Assembly (NCBI GenBank): GCA_029567325.1
Contig: JAKQLF010000239.1
Coordinates: 1-34,182 of the forward strand
Source: Bacteroidota bacterium
GTDB taxonomy: Bacteria > Bacteroidota > Bacteroidia > Chitinophagales > Saprospiraceae
Length of the DNA stretch: 34,182 bases
Direction of reading: 5' to 3'
Of this stretch, positions 1-8,106 are shown in pieces; the first letter of the stretch is position 1; every line of letters begins with the position of its first letter. The position numbers and the translations under genes are program-made. Below the pieces are notes generated by a model that searched no databases, had not been told where the DNA came from, and worked only from the letters and a program-made list of their open reading frames with translations.

Positions 1-18
1 CTCGAGTTTGGCTAATTT
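1..18 (+). repeat. Left terminal inverted repeat of the IS
   Basis: CTCGAGTTTGGCTAATTT matches the complement of 1721-1737 with one substitution (C/A at the third base) and one extra A. It lies just beyond the transposase stop codon, as expected for an IS terminus. Confidence 0.75.
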
Positions 19-1304
19 CGAGTATAAAACAAACTAGAAAGCGAATGAATAGGATTATTTTTTGCACTTCGTTGTTTATTTTCCATCATAACGAAGTCGG
101 AGAAATTGATTTTGATTGAATCTGTCCATTTGATAGCCTTAAATTGGTTTAATAGGTCTTGTGTAGTTGTTCGTTGAGTTTTCAATTTTGTATACCATTT
201 TGGTCTTGGTAGGTCAATTATCTTTGCCTGTGATGATGCCAAGAGTAGCATTGAATAAACAGCGGTGACAAATTGTGGAACTTTACTGCATGGGATTTCT
301 TTTCTCACCTGAGCTTGTCCACATCCAAGTAGTGTTTTTTGGTCTCTAAAATTTACCTCAATTCCCCATCTCCATAAATATGCTTGAAGCAGTTTTTCGA
401 CAGGTAGCTTTACTGAAGTGCAAATAAGATATGCTGGCTCTTTATACAATAATTTCGATTGCTTTGTGAGTCTGTAGCCAATTGGTCTTATAATAACTAA
501 TCTCATGTCTTGGCCTCCTGCTTTCCTCCATCTTACTGCATCTATGGTTTTGATTTGGAAAGTGTGAATTTTACCTGTCGCCCAGGCTTTTACATCTCGC
601 CACTCATATTGATCAGATTGACGAATGCATTCTGGAGTAGGTAGTGCAGTCCCATAGACTCGGTTTCTACCTACTTTACCATTTTCAGTTAAGGTAGGAG
701 TCTGGTGAAGTTTACAATCTTTACGTACTCTTCCTATTATTACAACTTTCTCGTCCAAGGCTTTCAACACAGATTCATTGGTGTAACTCCCATCGACACT
801 TACTACAAGATTTTTTTCATTGTACTCCTCTTCATTTAAGCTTTTCCTTAGGGCCGATATCTGTTGAGCTCCAATTACGCTTAGCTTTGATTTTTTCTGT
901 AATTCTTTGAAAAGGATCAGTTCTTCAGGTGAACTATCTTTTTTGGGCTTAGGTGTACAGGGACAATGTTGAAGACTTACCGGGATATTTGTTGTCTGTA
1001 CAGTGTCCATCTTGGCAAATAAAGAAAGTGACACCTGAATAAAACGTTGGCCAAGGACAAGGTTTGTTTGGAACGGAGGTCCAAGTGGATCTCTCATCCA
1101 TTTAACTCCACTTACTTTCTTACCCGATTTTCTAAAAAGTGTATCATCCATATGTGCGTATATCTCCTCCTCTTCTGGACAGATGGTATCTACAACATTC
1201 TTACGAATAACAGAAAAGAGCTTTTCGGTATTCATTCTATCACCCTGAAAAAGACGATATGCTGCCGACCAATCTTTAAACTGTTGACCTGTGGCAGTTA
1301 TCAT
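12..1304 (-). CDS. IS4/IS701-like DDE transposase
   Basis: Cuts and rejoins DNA at the element's terminal repeats. From the first ATG it has 430 residues. The DDE residues are recognisable: Asp in the MDDT motif near residue 53, Asp in the VDGSY motif near 169, and Glu in WRWGIEVNFRDQK near 320, the last in the usual W-x-IE-x-x-F-x-x-K context. The frame stays open upstream of this ATG for 48 more codons, to 1448. That extension reads as real transposase N-terminus (FDLAEGLLGCVGKSTVSG just before the Met) but contains no ATG, GTG or TTG. The full protein is therefore probably made by -1 frameshifting from the AbrB-like ORF, giving about 541 residues. Assignment to IS4 or IS701 is by motif only. 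Confidence 0.85.
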   Translation of the reverse strand: MITATGQQFKDWSAAYRLFQGDRMNTEKLFSVIRKNVVDTICPEEEEIYAHMDDTLFRKSGKKVSGVKWMRDPLGPPFQTNLVLGQRFIQVSLSLFAKMDTVQTTNIPVSLQHCPCTPKPKKDSSPEELILFKELQKKSKLSVIGAQQISALRKSLNEEEYNEKNLVVSVDGSYTNESVLKALDEKVVIIGRVRKDCKLHQTPTLTENGKVGRNRVYGTALPTPECIRQSDQYEWRDVKAWATGKIHTFQIKTIDAVRWRKAGGQDMRLVIIRPIGYRLTKQSKLLYKEPAYLICTSVKLPVEKLLQAYLWRWGIEVNFRDQKTLLGCGQAQVRKEIPCSKVPQFVTAVYSMLLLASSQAKIIDLPRPKWYTKLKTQRTTTQDLLNQFKAIKWTDSIKINFSDFVMMENKQRSAKNNPIHSLSSLFYTRN

Positions 1305-1429
1305 ACCACTGACTGTACTCTTGCCTACACAACCGAGTAATCCCTCTGCAAGGTCAAAAGCTCTTTTCCAAACTCTTGATTGATTAAAAGCTCCCTTGCA
1401 TTGTGAGAATAAAGAACCGAATGCCTCTC

Positions 1430-1636
1430 TTAAGTTTTCGGAGGTAGTTTTTTTTTAAGATCCTTCACGGCCAGATCACTTCTTTGCAGAACCAATCTTT
1501 GATGGTCATCAATAATCCATTCCACCACTTCCCCTTGTTGAAACTCAATAGCCTGAGCAACAGCGGCTGGAAAGTTAACATACCACTGTTCGCTATTAGC
1601 TCTTTTAATGAGCTGAATTTTAGTCGGATATCCCAT
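1430..1636 (-). CDS. AbrB/SpoVT-like DNA-binding protein of the IS (orfA)
   Basis: A 68-residue protein whose residues about 17-52 match the swapped-hairpin AbrB/MazE/SpoVT pattern: a short strand with a VNFPAAVAQAI segment, then GEVVEW, then a charged turn and a hydrophobic strand. Such domains bind palindromic DNA as dimers and often repress their own promoter. The gene starts at ATG 1636, just after a 16-bp inverted repeat (1639-1654). It ends with three AAA lysine codons and a short tail overlapping the open transposase frame. Two roles fit and need not exclude each other: a regulator of transposition, or the N-terminal DNA-binding domain of a frameshifted OrfAB transposase. The domain call is by pattern only. 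Confidence 0.7.
   Translation of the reverse strand: MGYPTKIQLIKRANSEQWYVNFPAAVAQAIEFQQGEVVEWIIDDHQRLVLQRSDLAVKDLKKKLPPKT
1448..1454 (-). other. Predicted -1 ribosomal frameshift site A_AAA_AAA
   Basis: On the minus strand the AbrB-like frame reads CTT AAA AAA AAA CTA, an A9 run containing the classic heptamer A_AAA_AAA in the correct phase. Slipping back one base after the third AAA continues as ACT ACC TCC into the transposase frame, which has no start codon between here and its first ATG at 1304. An AAGGA stretch six bases 5' of the heptamer could act as a Shine-Dalgarno-like stimulator, although this phylum uses such sequences little. No downstream pseudoknot was worked out. Confidence 0.6.
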
Positions 1637-1638
1637 AT

Positions 1639-1654
1639 CTAGTTATTTAACTAG
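1639..1654. promoter_or_regulatory. 16-bp inverted repeat, candidate operator
   Basis: CTAGTTATTTAACTAG is a perfect 7-bp dyad with a TT centre, two bases 5' of the AbrB-like start codon. Position and symmetry fit an autoregulatory operator for that dimeric DNA-binding protein. This is inference from position; no matching characterised site is known to me. Confidence 0.4.
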
Positions 1655-1666
1655 ACATAAAAATCT

Positions 1667-1697
1667 AAAAAAAAGGCCATAATTCCTAATTATGACC
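1667..1697 (-). terminator. Terminator-like hairpin in the IS leader
   Basis: Read on the minus strand, GGTCATAATT-AGG-AATTATGGCC forms a 10-bp stem (one G-T pair) followed by a run of eight T. The opposite strand also has a T run after the stem, so it could work both ways. Upstream of the IS genes it would stop transcription entering from outside, a known strategy for keeping transposase low. Confidence 0.55.
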
Positions 1698-1720
1698 AAG
1701 TTTTTTTTAAAGTGTCTAGT

Positions 1721-1737
1721 AAATAGCCAAACTCTAG
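1721..1737 (-). repeat. Right terminal inverted repeat of the IS
   Basis: Read on the minus strand this is CTAGAGTTTGGCTATTT, the partner of the left terminus. It lies upstream of the AbrB-like ORF and marks the promoter-side end of the element. Confidence 0.75.
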
Positions 1738-1738
1738 A

Positions 1739-1754
1739 CCCCCGCCAGCGGGGG
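1739..1754. repeat. GC-rich palindrome beside the IS right end
   Basis: CCCCCGCCAGCGGGGG has two perfect 7-base arms around CA and starts one base beyond the inverted repeat. It is much richer in GC than its surroundings. It may be the insertion target or part of a dispersed repeat; it has no T run. Confidence 0.5.
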
Positions 1755-1788
1755 AAAGAGTTGAAAGAATTAAAATTGTATTTGGAAA

Positions 1789-1808
1789 AGGCGTAAAATT
1801 TTACGCCT
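1789..1808. repeat. 20-bp perfect palindrome before dnaE
   Basis: AGGCGTAAAA is followed directly by its complement TTTTACGCCT. On the minus strand the stem is followed by a short T stretch, so it may be a weak terminator for transcription entering the IS side, or a protein-binding site. Nothing else in 1755-1880 was recognised. Confidence 0.35.
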
Positions 1809-1880
1809 CTGCTGTAAATATTTCTATCTAAACTTTTCCCTTGGGATCAAAATTCATTCTGCATTCATAATCAAAAAACC

Positions 1881-1888
1881 TATATTTG
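1881..1888 (+). promoter_or_regulatory. TAnnTTTG promoter element of dnaE
   Basis: TATATTTG matches the Bacteroidota -7 element and sits 31 bases before the dnaE ATG. No TTG-type -33 box is seen at the usual 19-21 base distance. Confidence 0.5.
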
Positions 1889-1919
1889 TCATTCTGACCA
1901 ATCGAGCAATTTAAAACGA

Positions 1920-4900
1920 ATGATAGATTTTTGCCACCTCCATAACCATACCCAATTTTCTCTTCTTGACGGGGCAACGGACATTCCCAAAATGATGAAA
2001 AAGGCCGCAGCAGATGGACAAGCAGCTGTTGCTTTGACGGATCACGGCAATATGTTTGGAGCATTCAAATTTGTAAAAGAGGCAAAGAAGAATGGTGTAA
2101 AGCCCATCGTTGGTTGCGAATTCTACATGGTTGAACATCGTGAAAAACGGGCATTTGAAAAATCTAAGGGAGAATCTGATGTGCGTTACCACCAACTTTT
2201 ACTGGCCAAAAATGAAGTAGGATATCGGAATTTGAGCAAGCTTTGTTCAATGGGGTATATGGAAGGTTTGTATGGCAAATACCCCCGAATTGATAAAGAA
2301 ATATTGCTTTTGCATAGTGAAGGTCTTATAGCTACTTCCTGCTGTATCGGCGCCGAAATTCCTCAAGCCATCTTGAAAGGTGATGTCGAAAAGGCAGAAT
2401 CTTTACTGAAATGGTGGCTTGATTTATTTGGCGAAGACTATTATATAGAATTGCAGCGCCACAAAGGCATGGAAAACATTGACGGTATGGGCGTAAGTCA
2501 GGAAGATGTCAATCAAGTGCTCTTGCAATTGGCCAAAAAATACAACGTCAAAGTCATTGCAACAAACGATTCTCACTACCTCAACGAAGAAGACGCTAAA
2601 CCTCATGACGTTCTTTTGTGTGTGAATACTGGCTCAAGGATTCATGAACCTAGCAGGTTTAAATTTCCTAGCAATGATTTCTACCTCAAGACCAAAGAGC
2701 AGATGAATCACATCTTTACAGATGTGCCTTTTGCCTTGGAAAATACGATAGAACTAGCTTCAAAAATTGATACATTAAGTCTGGCAAGAGATATTTTGTT
2801 GCCAGAATTTCCACTTCCTCCAGGATTTACAAGCCAAAATGATTATTTAAGGCACATCACATTCATAGGAGCAAAAAAGAAATATGGGACCATCACGCCT
2901 CTGATCGAAGAACGACTCAACTTTGAATTGGATGTAATCATTACTTCTGGGTATCCAGGTTATTTCCTGATCGTGCAAGACTTTACCAGTACCGCAAGGC
3001 AGATGGGAGTTGCGGTCGGACCAGGTAGGGGAAGTGCGGCAGGATCGGCGGTTGCGTATTCTTTGGGAATCACCAACATTGACCCGATAGCCTATGACCT
3101 ACTTTTTGAGCGTTTCCTCAATCCAGAAAGGGTGTCCATGCCCGATATCGATATTGACTTTGACGATGAAGGTCGAGAAAAAGTCATTGATTATGTGATT
3201 GATAAGTATGGCAAAAATAGGGTTGCCCAAATCATTACTTACGGTACAATGGCTGCGAGGATGTCACTTCGTGATGTGGGAAGAGTAATGGATATAAATC
3301 TCAATGAAGTCGACAGAGTCTCCAAATCTTTTCCAACACACTTGTCTGCTACCCTAGAAGCGGTTTTGGCTGAAGCAGGAGTGGACCCGGATCTCTTGGA
3401 TAAAATGGAATCTGAGGATAAACAAAAGGCGGCTGCTTTCAGAGAATTGTCTAAGGAGGACAATGAAATAGGAGAAATGATCCGTACAGCCCTTCAATTG
3501 GAAGGATCGGTGCGTAATACGGGTATTCACGCTTGTGGAGTCATCATAACACCGGAAGACATCACCAACATCATACCCGTTTCCACGGCCAAAGATTCCG
3601 ATCTTTTGGTTTCTCAGTTTGACAACAGTGTAGCAGAAGAGGCAGGTTTACTCAAAATGGACTTCCTTGGGCTAAAAACTTTGTCTATAATCAAGGACGC
3701 AGTTGCCAATGTAAAAAGGACCAAAGGCATTGAAATAGATATTGACAACATCGATCTGGAGGATGCCTTGACCTATGAGTTGTTTCAAAAAGGAGACACG
3801 ATTGGTATATTCCAATATGAATCTCCGGGAATGCAAAAACACCTCAAAGACTTGAGGCCCAACCAATTCGAGGATCTCATTGCAATGAATGCCTTGTATA
3901 GACCGGGGCCGATCGCTTACATTCCAAACTTCATCAATCGTAAAAACGGCAAAGAAGAGATTCAATATGACCTTCCTGAAATGGAGGAATATTTGAAATC
4001 TACTTATGGAATTACGGTTTATCAAGAGCAGGTGATGTTGCTTTCCCAAAAATTGGCAAACTTCACTAAGGGCGAGGCCGATGTGCTTAGAAAAGCCATG
4101 GGAAAGAAAAATAGGAAACTGATCGATGAATTGTTTCCAAAATTTTTGGAAGGATGTCTAAAAAATAATCACCCAGAAACGGTAGTGAAGAAAATTTGGA
4201 CAGACTGGGAAGCTTTTGCATCTTATGCGTTTAATAAAAGTCACTCCACTTGTTATGCTTATCTGGCATTTCAGACTGCATTTCTAAAAGCACATTATCC
4301 AGGTGAATTTTTAGCATCAGTTTTGAGTCATAATAAAAACGATATTTCGAAAATCAACTTTTTCCTCAGAGAAGGCAAAAGGATGGGCATCTTAATTCTT
4401 GGACCAGATGTCAATGAAAGTAGCCTCAATTTCAGCGTCAATAAAAAAGGGCACATAAGATTTGGTTTGTCTGCATTGAAGGGTGTTGGTGAAGGACCTG
4501 TCGAAGCTATTCTTACAGAACGGGATGCTAATGGGCCTTTTGAAAGTCTAGTGGACATGATGAAACGGCTCAATTTGAGGGCTGTAAACAAAAAAAGTAT
4601 GGACAGCATGGTCATGGGTGGTGCACTCGACTGTTTTGCTGGCCTTCATCGGGCACAATATTTTGCGCCTTCAGGAAATTATGACACCTACATCGAACAT
4701 ATGTTGCGTTTTGGACAAACGGTGCAATCACAGAAAGAAAATGCACAAGCAACCTTGTTTGGAGATATGGATACTTTACATATTTCAGAGCCCATTCCAC
4801 CCAAATGCGAAGAATGGCCATTGGTTGTCATGCTTGACAAAGAAAAGGAAGTAACTGGAATTTATTTGTCAGGACATCCATTGGATGACTATGCCCTAGA

Positions 4901-5453
4901 GTTGAAATATTTCATGACACACAATCTTACCCAAGCGGAAGGCACAACAGATACACCATTGAAATTGGCTGGAATTGTCAGTGAAGTTATGCACGGGGTA
5001 AATCAAAAAGGCAATGGCTACGCCCGGTTTACCATCCAAGATTATAATGGTGCGATGGAATTTTATATGACCAACGAAAATTATCAGAATTACAAATACA
5101 TTGTCGAAAAAGGTAAGGTACTTTTCATTGATTGCATTTATCAAAAAGGCTACAACAGTGATCGCAAATACATGAAAATCAACAATATAGAGTTGCTTGA
5201 AACTGTTGGTGCAAAGCTCACAAAATCCATAACGGTGAAAATTCCGATCGAAAAAATTGACATGGAATTGATCACAGTGTTTGAAAAAATATATGAAGAA
5301 AATACAGGAACGCATACGTTGAAACTCAAAATTGTGGATCCTGATAATCAAGGCAATGAATTGGATTTTGTGGCTGCCTCCACTAAAGTAAATGCTGATT
5401 TTAAATTAGCTCAATTGCTGGATGATCTTGACTTAGCTTATAAATTGAATTAA
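1920..5453 (+). CDS. dnaE: DNA polymerase III subunit alpha
   Basis: The replicative polymerase, which extends primers at the fork together with the beta clamp. At 1177 residues it has the normal length of DnaE1. The N-terminal PHP domain opens with the metal-binding HLHNHTQFSLLDGA pattern, which supports the start chosen. The polymerase core shows GPGRGSAAGS near 365, the catalytic PDIDIDF motif at 408-414 (Asp409 and Asp411) and the third catalytic Asp in KMDFLGL near 581. Helix-hairpin-helix and OB-fold regions follow, the OB domain from about residue 1018. The start lies 31 bases after a TAnnTTTG element. The TMEM220-like gene starts two bases after the stop, so the two are probably co-transcribed. 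Confidence 0.97.
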   Translation: MIDFCHLHNHTQFSLLDGATDIPKMMKKAAADGQAAVALTDHGNMFGAFKFVKEAKKNGVKPIVGCEFYMVEHREKRAFEKSKGESDVRYHQLLLAKNEVGYRNLSKLCSMGYMEGLYGKYPRIDKEILLLHSEGLIATSCCIGAEIPQAILKGDVEKAESLLKWWLDLFGEDYYIELQRHKGMENIDGMGVSQEDVNQVLLQLAKKYNVKVIATNDSHYLNEEDAKPHDVLLCVNTGSRIHEPSRFKFPSNDFYLKTKEQMNHIFTDVPFALENTIELASKIDTLSLARDILLPEFPLPPGFTSQNDYLRHITFIGAKKKYGTITPLIEERLNFELDVIITSGYPGYFLIVQDFTSTARQMGVAVGPGRGSAAGSAVAYSLGITNIDPIAYDLLFERFLNPERVSMPDIDIDFDDEGREKVIDYVIDKYGKNRVAQIITYGTMAARMSLRDVGRVMDINLNEVDRVSKSFPTHLSATLEAVLAEAGVDPDLLDKMESEDKQKAAAFRELSKEDNEIGEMIRTALQLEGSVRNTGIHACGVIITPEDITNIIPVSTAKDSDLLVSQFDNSVAEEAGLLKMDFLGLKTLSIIKDAVANVKRTKGIEIDIDNIDLEDALTYELFQKGDTIGIFQYESPGMQKHLKDLRPNQFEDLIAMNALYRPGPIAYIPNFINRKNGKEEIQYDLPEMEEYLKSTYGITVYQEQVMLLSQKLANFTKGEADVLRKAMGKKNRKLIDELFPKFLEGCLKNNHPETVVKKIWTDWEAFASYAFNKSHSTCYAYLAFQTAFLKAHYPGEFLASVLSHNKNDISKINFFLREGKRMGILILGPDVNESSLNFSVNKKGHIRFGLSALKGVGEGPVEAILTERDANGPFESLVDMMKRLNLRAVNKKSMDSMVMGGALDCFAGLHRAQYFAPSGNYDTYIEHMLRFGQTVQSQKENAQATLFGDMDTLHISEPIPPKCEEWPLVVMLDKEKEVTGIYLSGHPLDDYALELKYFMTHNLTQAEGTTDTPLKLAGIVSEVMHGVNQKGNGYARFTIQDYNGAMEFYMTNENYQNYKYIVEKGKVLFIDCIYQKGYNSDRKYMKINNIELLETVGAKLTKSITVKIPIEKIDMELITVFEKIYEENTGTHTLKLKIVDPDNQGNELDFVAASTKVNADFKLAQLLDDLDLAYKLN

Positions 5454-5455
5454 AA

Positions 5456-5806
5456 ATGGTACAAAAGTTTATCATTGTTGTGTTGGTTTTTGTGATGATT
5501 GTTTTTGCTGGCGTACAGCTCAATGATCCAGATCCGGTCATTTGGATTGCCACCTATTTGTCAGTGGCGGCTGTTGGCATTATGAAATTATTCAATTTTG
5601 GCAATGACTGGGTCAATCGCATTTTGATTGGTGCTTTTGTAGTGGCCATAGGGTTTTATGTGCCAGATGTTTTTAGATGGATACAAGATGGAATGCCATC
5701 AGTCGTCAATGAAATGAAGGCAGAAACCCCATATGTCGAATACGTCAGAGAAGGAGGTGGTTTGGTTTTCGCTTTATTTTGTTTGCTTTATATTGTCTAT
5801 CGGTAA
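5456..5806 (+). CDS. TMEM220-like membrane protein
   Basis: A 116-residue inner-membrane protein with about four hydrophobic segments (residues roughly 4-20, 27-44, 58-74 and 100-115). The motif VQLNDPDPVIWIATY after the first segment and the REGGGL stretch before the last are the hallmarks of the TMEM220 family (PF15071), whose function is unknown. It starts two bases after the dnaE stop, so it depends on the dnaE transcript. That link is probably one of convenience, since no functional tie to replication is known. The family call comes from motif recognition. Confidence 0.75.
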   Translation: MVQKFIIVVLVFVMIVFAGVQLNDPDPVIWIATYLSVAAVGIMKLFNFGNDWVNRILIGAFVVAIGFYVPDVFRWIQDGMPSVVNEMKAETPYVEYVREGGGLVFALFCLLYIVYR

Positions 5807-5906
5807 AGCGCCTAATTGGTTCAGCATCTGGATATTAAAAAGGGGTGTACCCAGCATTAGCAAGGCACACCCACTTAGAAATGATGTCAATACAATGACT
5901 GGGCTT

Positions 5907-7292
5907 CTACCTATCCATTTTTACAAACTTAGGTTGAAACGTACCAATGACGTCAACCAATTCGCTTTGCAATGACATTACTTTGTGAATGTCCTTGTAA
6001 ACCATTGGCGCTTCGTCGACACTACCACCAATCAAATTCACGCCTTCTTTTAGCAGACTTTTGCTCATTTCTGATGAGGTGAACATCGATTTGGCTTGAG
6101 CTCTAGCATGCAGACGTCCCGCGCCGTGTGAAGCTGAATGCAGACTTAAAGCATTCCCTTTGCCCCTGACAATAAATCCTGGAGCAGACATAGAACCTGG
6201 AATAATTCCCAAATCTCCATCGTTTGCAGGGGTGGCTCCTTTGCGGTGGACAATGAGTTCTCTTCCATCATGCATTTCTTTCCAAGCAAAATTGTGATGA
6301 TTTTCTATAGTCATCAACAATCTTTTACCAAGAGCTTTGGCTATCCGACGATGAATGTCATCGTGGCAAGCCTTTGCATAATCCCCGGCTAAATTCATGG
6401 CCTTCCAGTATTCCTGTCCGTCGTGAGTATCAAGATTGAGCCAAGCTAAGTGTTGCACTTGTTTGGGTAATGGGCACAATTTGCCAGCCTGTTTTGTAAA
6501 GTGTTTGGCAATATTGGCTCCAAGTCCTCTTGAACCACTGTGCGAAAGCAAGGCAAAATAATTTCCTGGACCAACATTACCTACATTGGTCTGAAAGTTT
6601 ACTACACCAAACTCCACAAAATGGTTGCCGCCACCGGAAGTACCAAGCTGTTTGTAAGCCTTTTCATGGAGTGAACGGAGCAAAGCTATTTCTCTAAATT
6701 CACTTCTTGCCAACACTTCATGGTCTGTCTTGATCTTGTGCGTTTCTGACATTCCAAACTTGGTATTATCGTCCAAAATTTTCAATACTTGGCTTTCTCT
6801 GCCAATGAAATAATCAGACGGCAGATCAAAAACAGACAAAGACATGCGACAACCAATGTCAACGCCCACTCCATAAGGAATTACTGCGTTATCTGTTGCA
6901 AGTACACCACCAATCGGTAATCCATAACCACCGTGAGCATCGGGCATTAAAGCACCTCTGACGGCAATGGGCAATTTCAAAGCTTCATACAATTGCATCT
7001 TGGCGATCTCATCAATTTCGTTTTCACCAAAAATGTTGAATGGCGCCCTTGTTTGTCTCAACTCCTGTTGTCTTATTTTAACGGGTTCGATCAAATATTC
7101 AGATAATCTACCCCACTTATTGTGAGACTTATAAACCTCTGGTTTGAGCAAGACATTCTTTGCCTCAAGCAGCAAAGCATCTTTACTTTCTTTACGCCGA
7201 TATCGATTGATGATTCCCAATGCGATATTGACACTGTTATTTTGCGGGAAACCTATTTTAATTAGATCTTTTCCCGATATTTTAGATTTCAT
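5907..7292 (-). CDS. rtcB: RNA-splicing ligase RtcB
   Basis: A GTP- and Mn-dependent ligase that joins RNA 2',3'-cyclic phosphate or 3'-phosphate ends to 5'-OH ends, used in RNA repair. The active site is complete over 461 residues: DAHGG (Asp118, His120), DIGCRM (Asp145, Cys148), GGGNHF (Asn223, His224), SHSGSRG (His251), NHHNF (His332/333) and ASHGAGR, whose His389 is the residue guanylylated in the family. The normal C-terminal SVDEAPMVYKDI is present. No archease or rtcA gene lies nearby, so it stands alone here. The stop lies about 100 bp from the convergent TMEM220-like gene, with only a weak GGGTGT/ACACCC hairpin between them. Confidence 0.97.
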   Translation of the reverse strand: MKSKISGKDLIKIGFPQNNSVNIALGIINRYRRKESKDALLLEAKNVLLKPEVYKSHNKWGRLSEYLIEPVKIRQQELRQTRAPFNIFGENEIDEIAKMQLYEALKLPIAVRGALMPDAHGGYGLPIGGVLATDNAVIPYGVGVDIGCRMSLSVFDLPSDYFIGRESQVLKILDDNTKFGMSETHKIKTDHEVLARSEFREIALLRSLHEKAYKQLGTSGGGNHFVEFGVVNFQTNVGNVGPGNYFALLSHSGSRGLGANIAKHFTKQAGKLCPLPKQVQHLAWLNLDTHDGQEYWKAMNLAGDYAKACHDDIHRRIAKALGKRLLMTIENHHNFAWKEMHDGRELIVHRKGATPANDGDLGIIPGSMSAPGFIVRGKGNALSLHSASHGAGRLHARAQAKSMFTSSEMSKSLLKEGVNLIGGSVDEAPMVYKDIHKVMSLQSELVDVIGTFQPKFVKMDR

Positions 7293-7526
7293 TTTATGTA
7301 TTTAAATTTAAAAATAATTGGGTTGTTTTAGGGCAATAGTTATCTATATCCGAAGTGTACATTACATCGATTTTATAATTTTATAATGAATTAAAAGGAA
7401 GTGATTTGGTTATTGAATTAATTATTCTATGAATTCTTAAATTCGAATAAACCAATACGAATAAGACTTATAATCATTTGATGATTAAAGCTTTAGAAAG
7501 TATTTTTAAAACAAAAAATTGTGAAT

Positions 7527-7552
7527 AAAAACCCGAATTTGAATGCTTCGGG
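7527..7552 (-). terminator. Terminator downstream of the protease/CBM48 operon
   Basis: Read on the minus strand, CCCGAA - nine bases - TTCGGG forms a 6-bp stem followed by TTTTTATT. It would end transcripts coming from the CBM48 gene before they reach rtcB. Confidence 0.5.
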
Positions 7553-7724
7553 CGACTAATATCTTAGAATAACATTTAAGATAAAATGATGCCACGAAGT
7601 ACAGTCACACCAGTAGATCTTGGTGCAGAACTGCATTTATTTGTGTTTGAATTTGGCATCTCTATAATAATTTAATTTTTGAAAAATTTATTTCAGATTG
7701 CAAATGTAAAATTAAAAATAGAAA

Positions 7725-7784
7725 ATGAAAAATTATTTTTTATTAGCTATTTGTGCCTTGCTATTTGGGTTCTACTCCATCTGA
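7725..7784 (+). pseudogene. Orphan signal-peptide-like ORF (possible gene remnant)
   Basis: ATG followed by 18 codons and TGA encodes MKNYFLLAICALLFGFYSI, a textbook signal-peptide start (Lys, then a hydrophobic core) that stops where a mature protein should begin. It may be the 5' end of a decayed secreted-protein gene. No continuation was recognised after the stop, and chance cannot be excluded in AT-rich DNA. Confidence 0.25.
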
Positions 7785-7924
7785 ATTCCTGAGTCAACTT
7801 TACTTGTTTTTTGACCTCTCATATTTATTCAAAATATACAGTTGGAAACAATTTTTCAATACTTGAAACAAGATTGGGGCCTATTCAACCTCAATTCGCC
7901 TTGTAAAAAATTGGGGATATGATT

Positions 7925-7943
7925 CCCCGAGCTTCGCACGGGG
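7925..7943. repeat. GC-rich hairpin
   Basis: CCCCG-AGCTTCGCA-CGGGG forms a 5-bp all-GC stem in otherwise AT-rich DNA. It resembles short dispersed intergenic repeats, but only one copy was seen here. Confidence 0.3.
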
Positions 7944-8106
7944 TTAATGAAATTGAACCCATTCCGGGTTTTGAATAATTGGCCATACAGTCCAATTCCC
8001 AATTTTAAGTTGTTGACATGACAAATACCTAAGAGTATCAACATATAAAAAATAATTTTCACCTCTCGATTTATGTCTTTTCAGTTCGAACCTTTGATTC
8101 TTGAAC

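Larger units (their letters stand above)
1..1737 (-). mobile_element. Insertion sequence with DDE transposase and AbrB-like ORF
   Basis: The element is bounded by imperfect terminal inverted repeats: CTCGAGTTTGGCTAATTT at 1-18, and the complement of 1721-1737, which reads CTAGAGTTTGGCTATTT. They differ by one substitution and one indel. Between them, on the minus strand, lie an AbrB-like 68-codon ORF and an IS4/IS701-like DDE transposase in the -1 frame. The leader holds a palindrome and a terminator-like hairpin. The left end coincides with the window edge, so the element could extend a few bases further, and a target-site duplication cannot be tested. The reading frames look intact, so the copy may be active. 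The exact IS family is not certain. Confidence 0.8.
7293..8106. other. Gene-poor intergenic region
   Basis: About 810 bp between rtcB and the CBM48 gene without a convincing gene. It contains a terminator-like hairpin (7527-7552), a 19-codon signal-peptide-like ORF (7725-7784), a 29-codon ORF at 7586 that may be chance, and a GC-rich hairpin at 7925-7943. A 68-codon minus-strand frame at 7856-8062 has no recognisable protein character. The AT-rich stretch 7293-7480 must hold the rtcB promoter, but no clear TAnnTTTG was found. Confidence 0.6.

Noticed and set aside
4896-5351. 151-codon antisense ORF within dnaE
   Set aside because: The sequence is a shadow of the dnaE 3' coding region, rich in Phe, Ile and His as expected for the complement of a coding strand.
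5807-5906. Terminator between the TMEM220-like gene and rtcB
   Set aside because: Only a GGGTGT/ACACCC stem with a long loop and no T run is visible, which is too weak to list.
7586-7675. 29-codon ORF in the gene-poor region
   Set aside because: It starts with two Met codons but has no recognisable protein character; its chance occurrence is likely.
7856-8062. 68-codon minus-strand ORF before rtcB
   Set aside because: It runs through a GC-rich hairpin, has no known domain and no promoter, and its composition looks like translated intergenic DNA.
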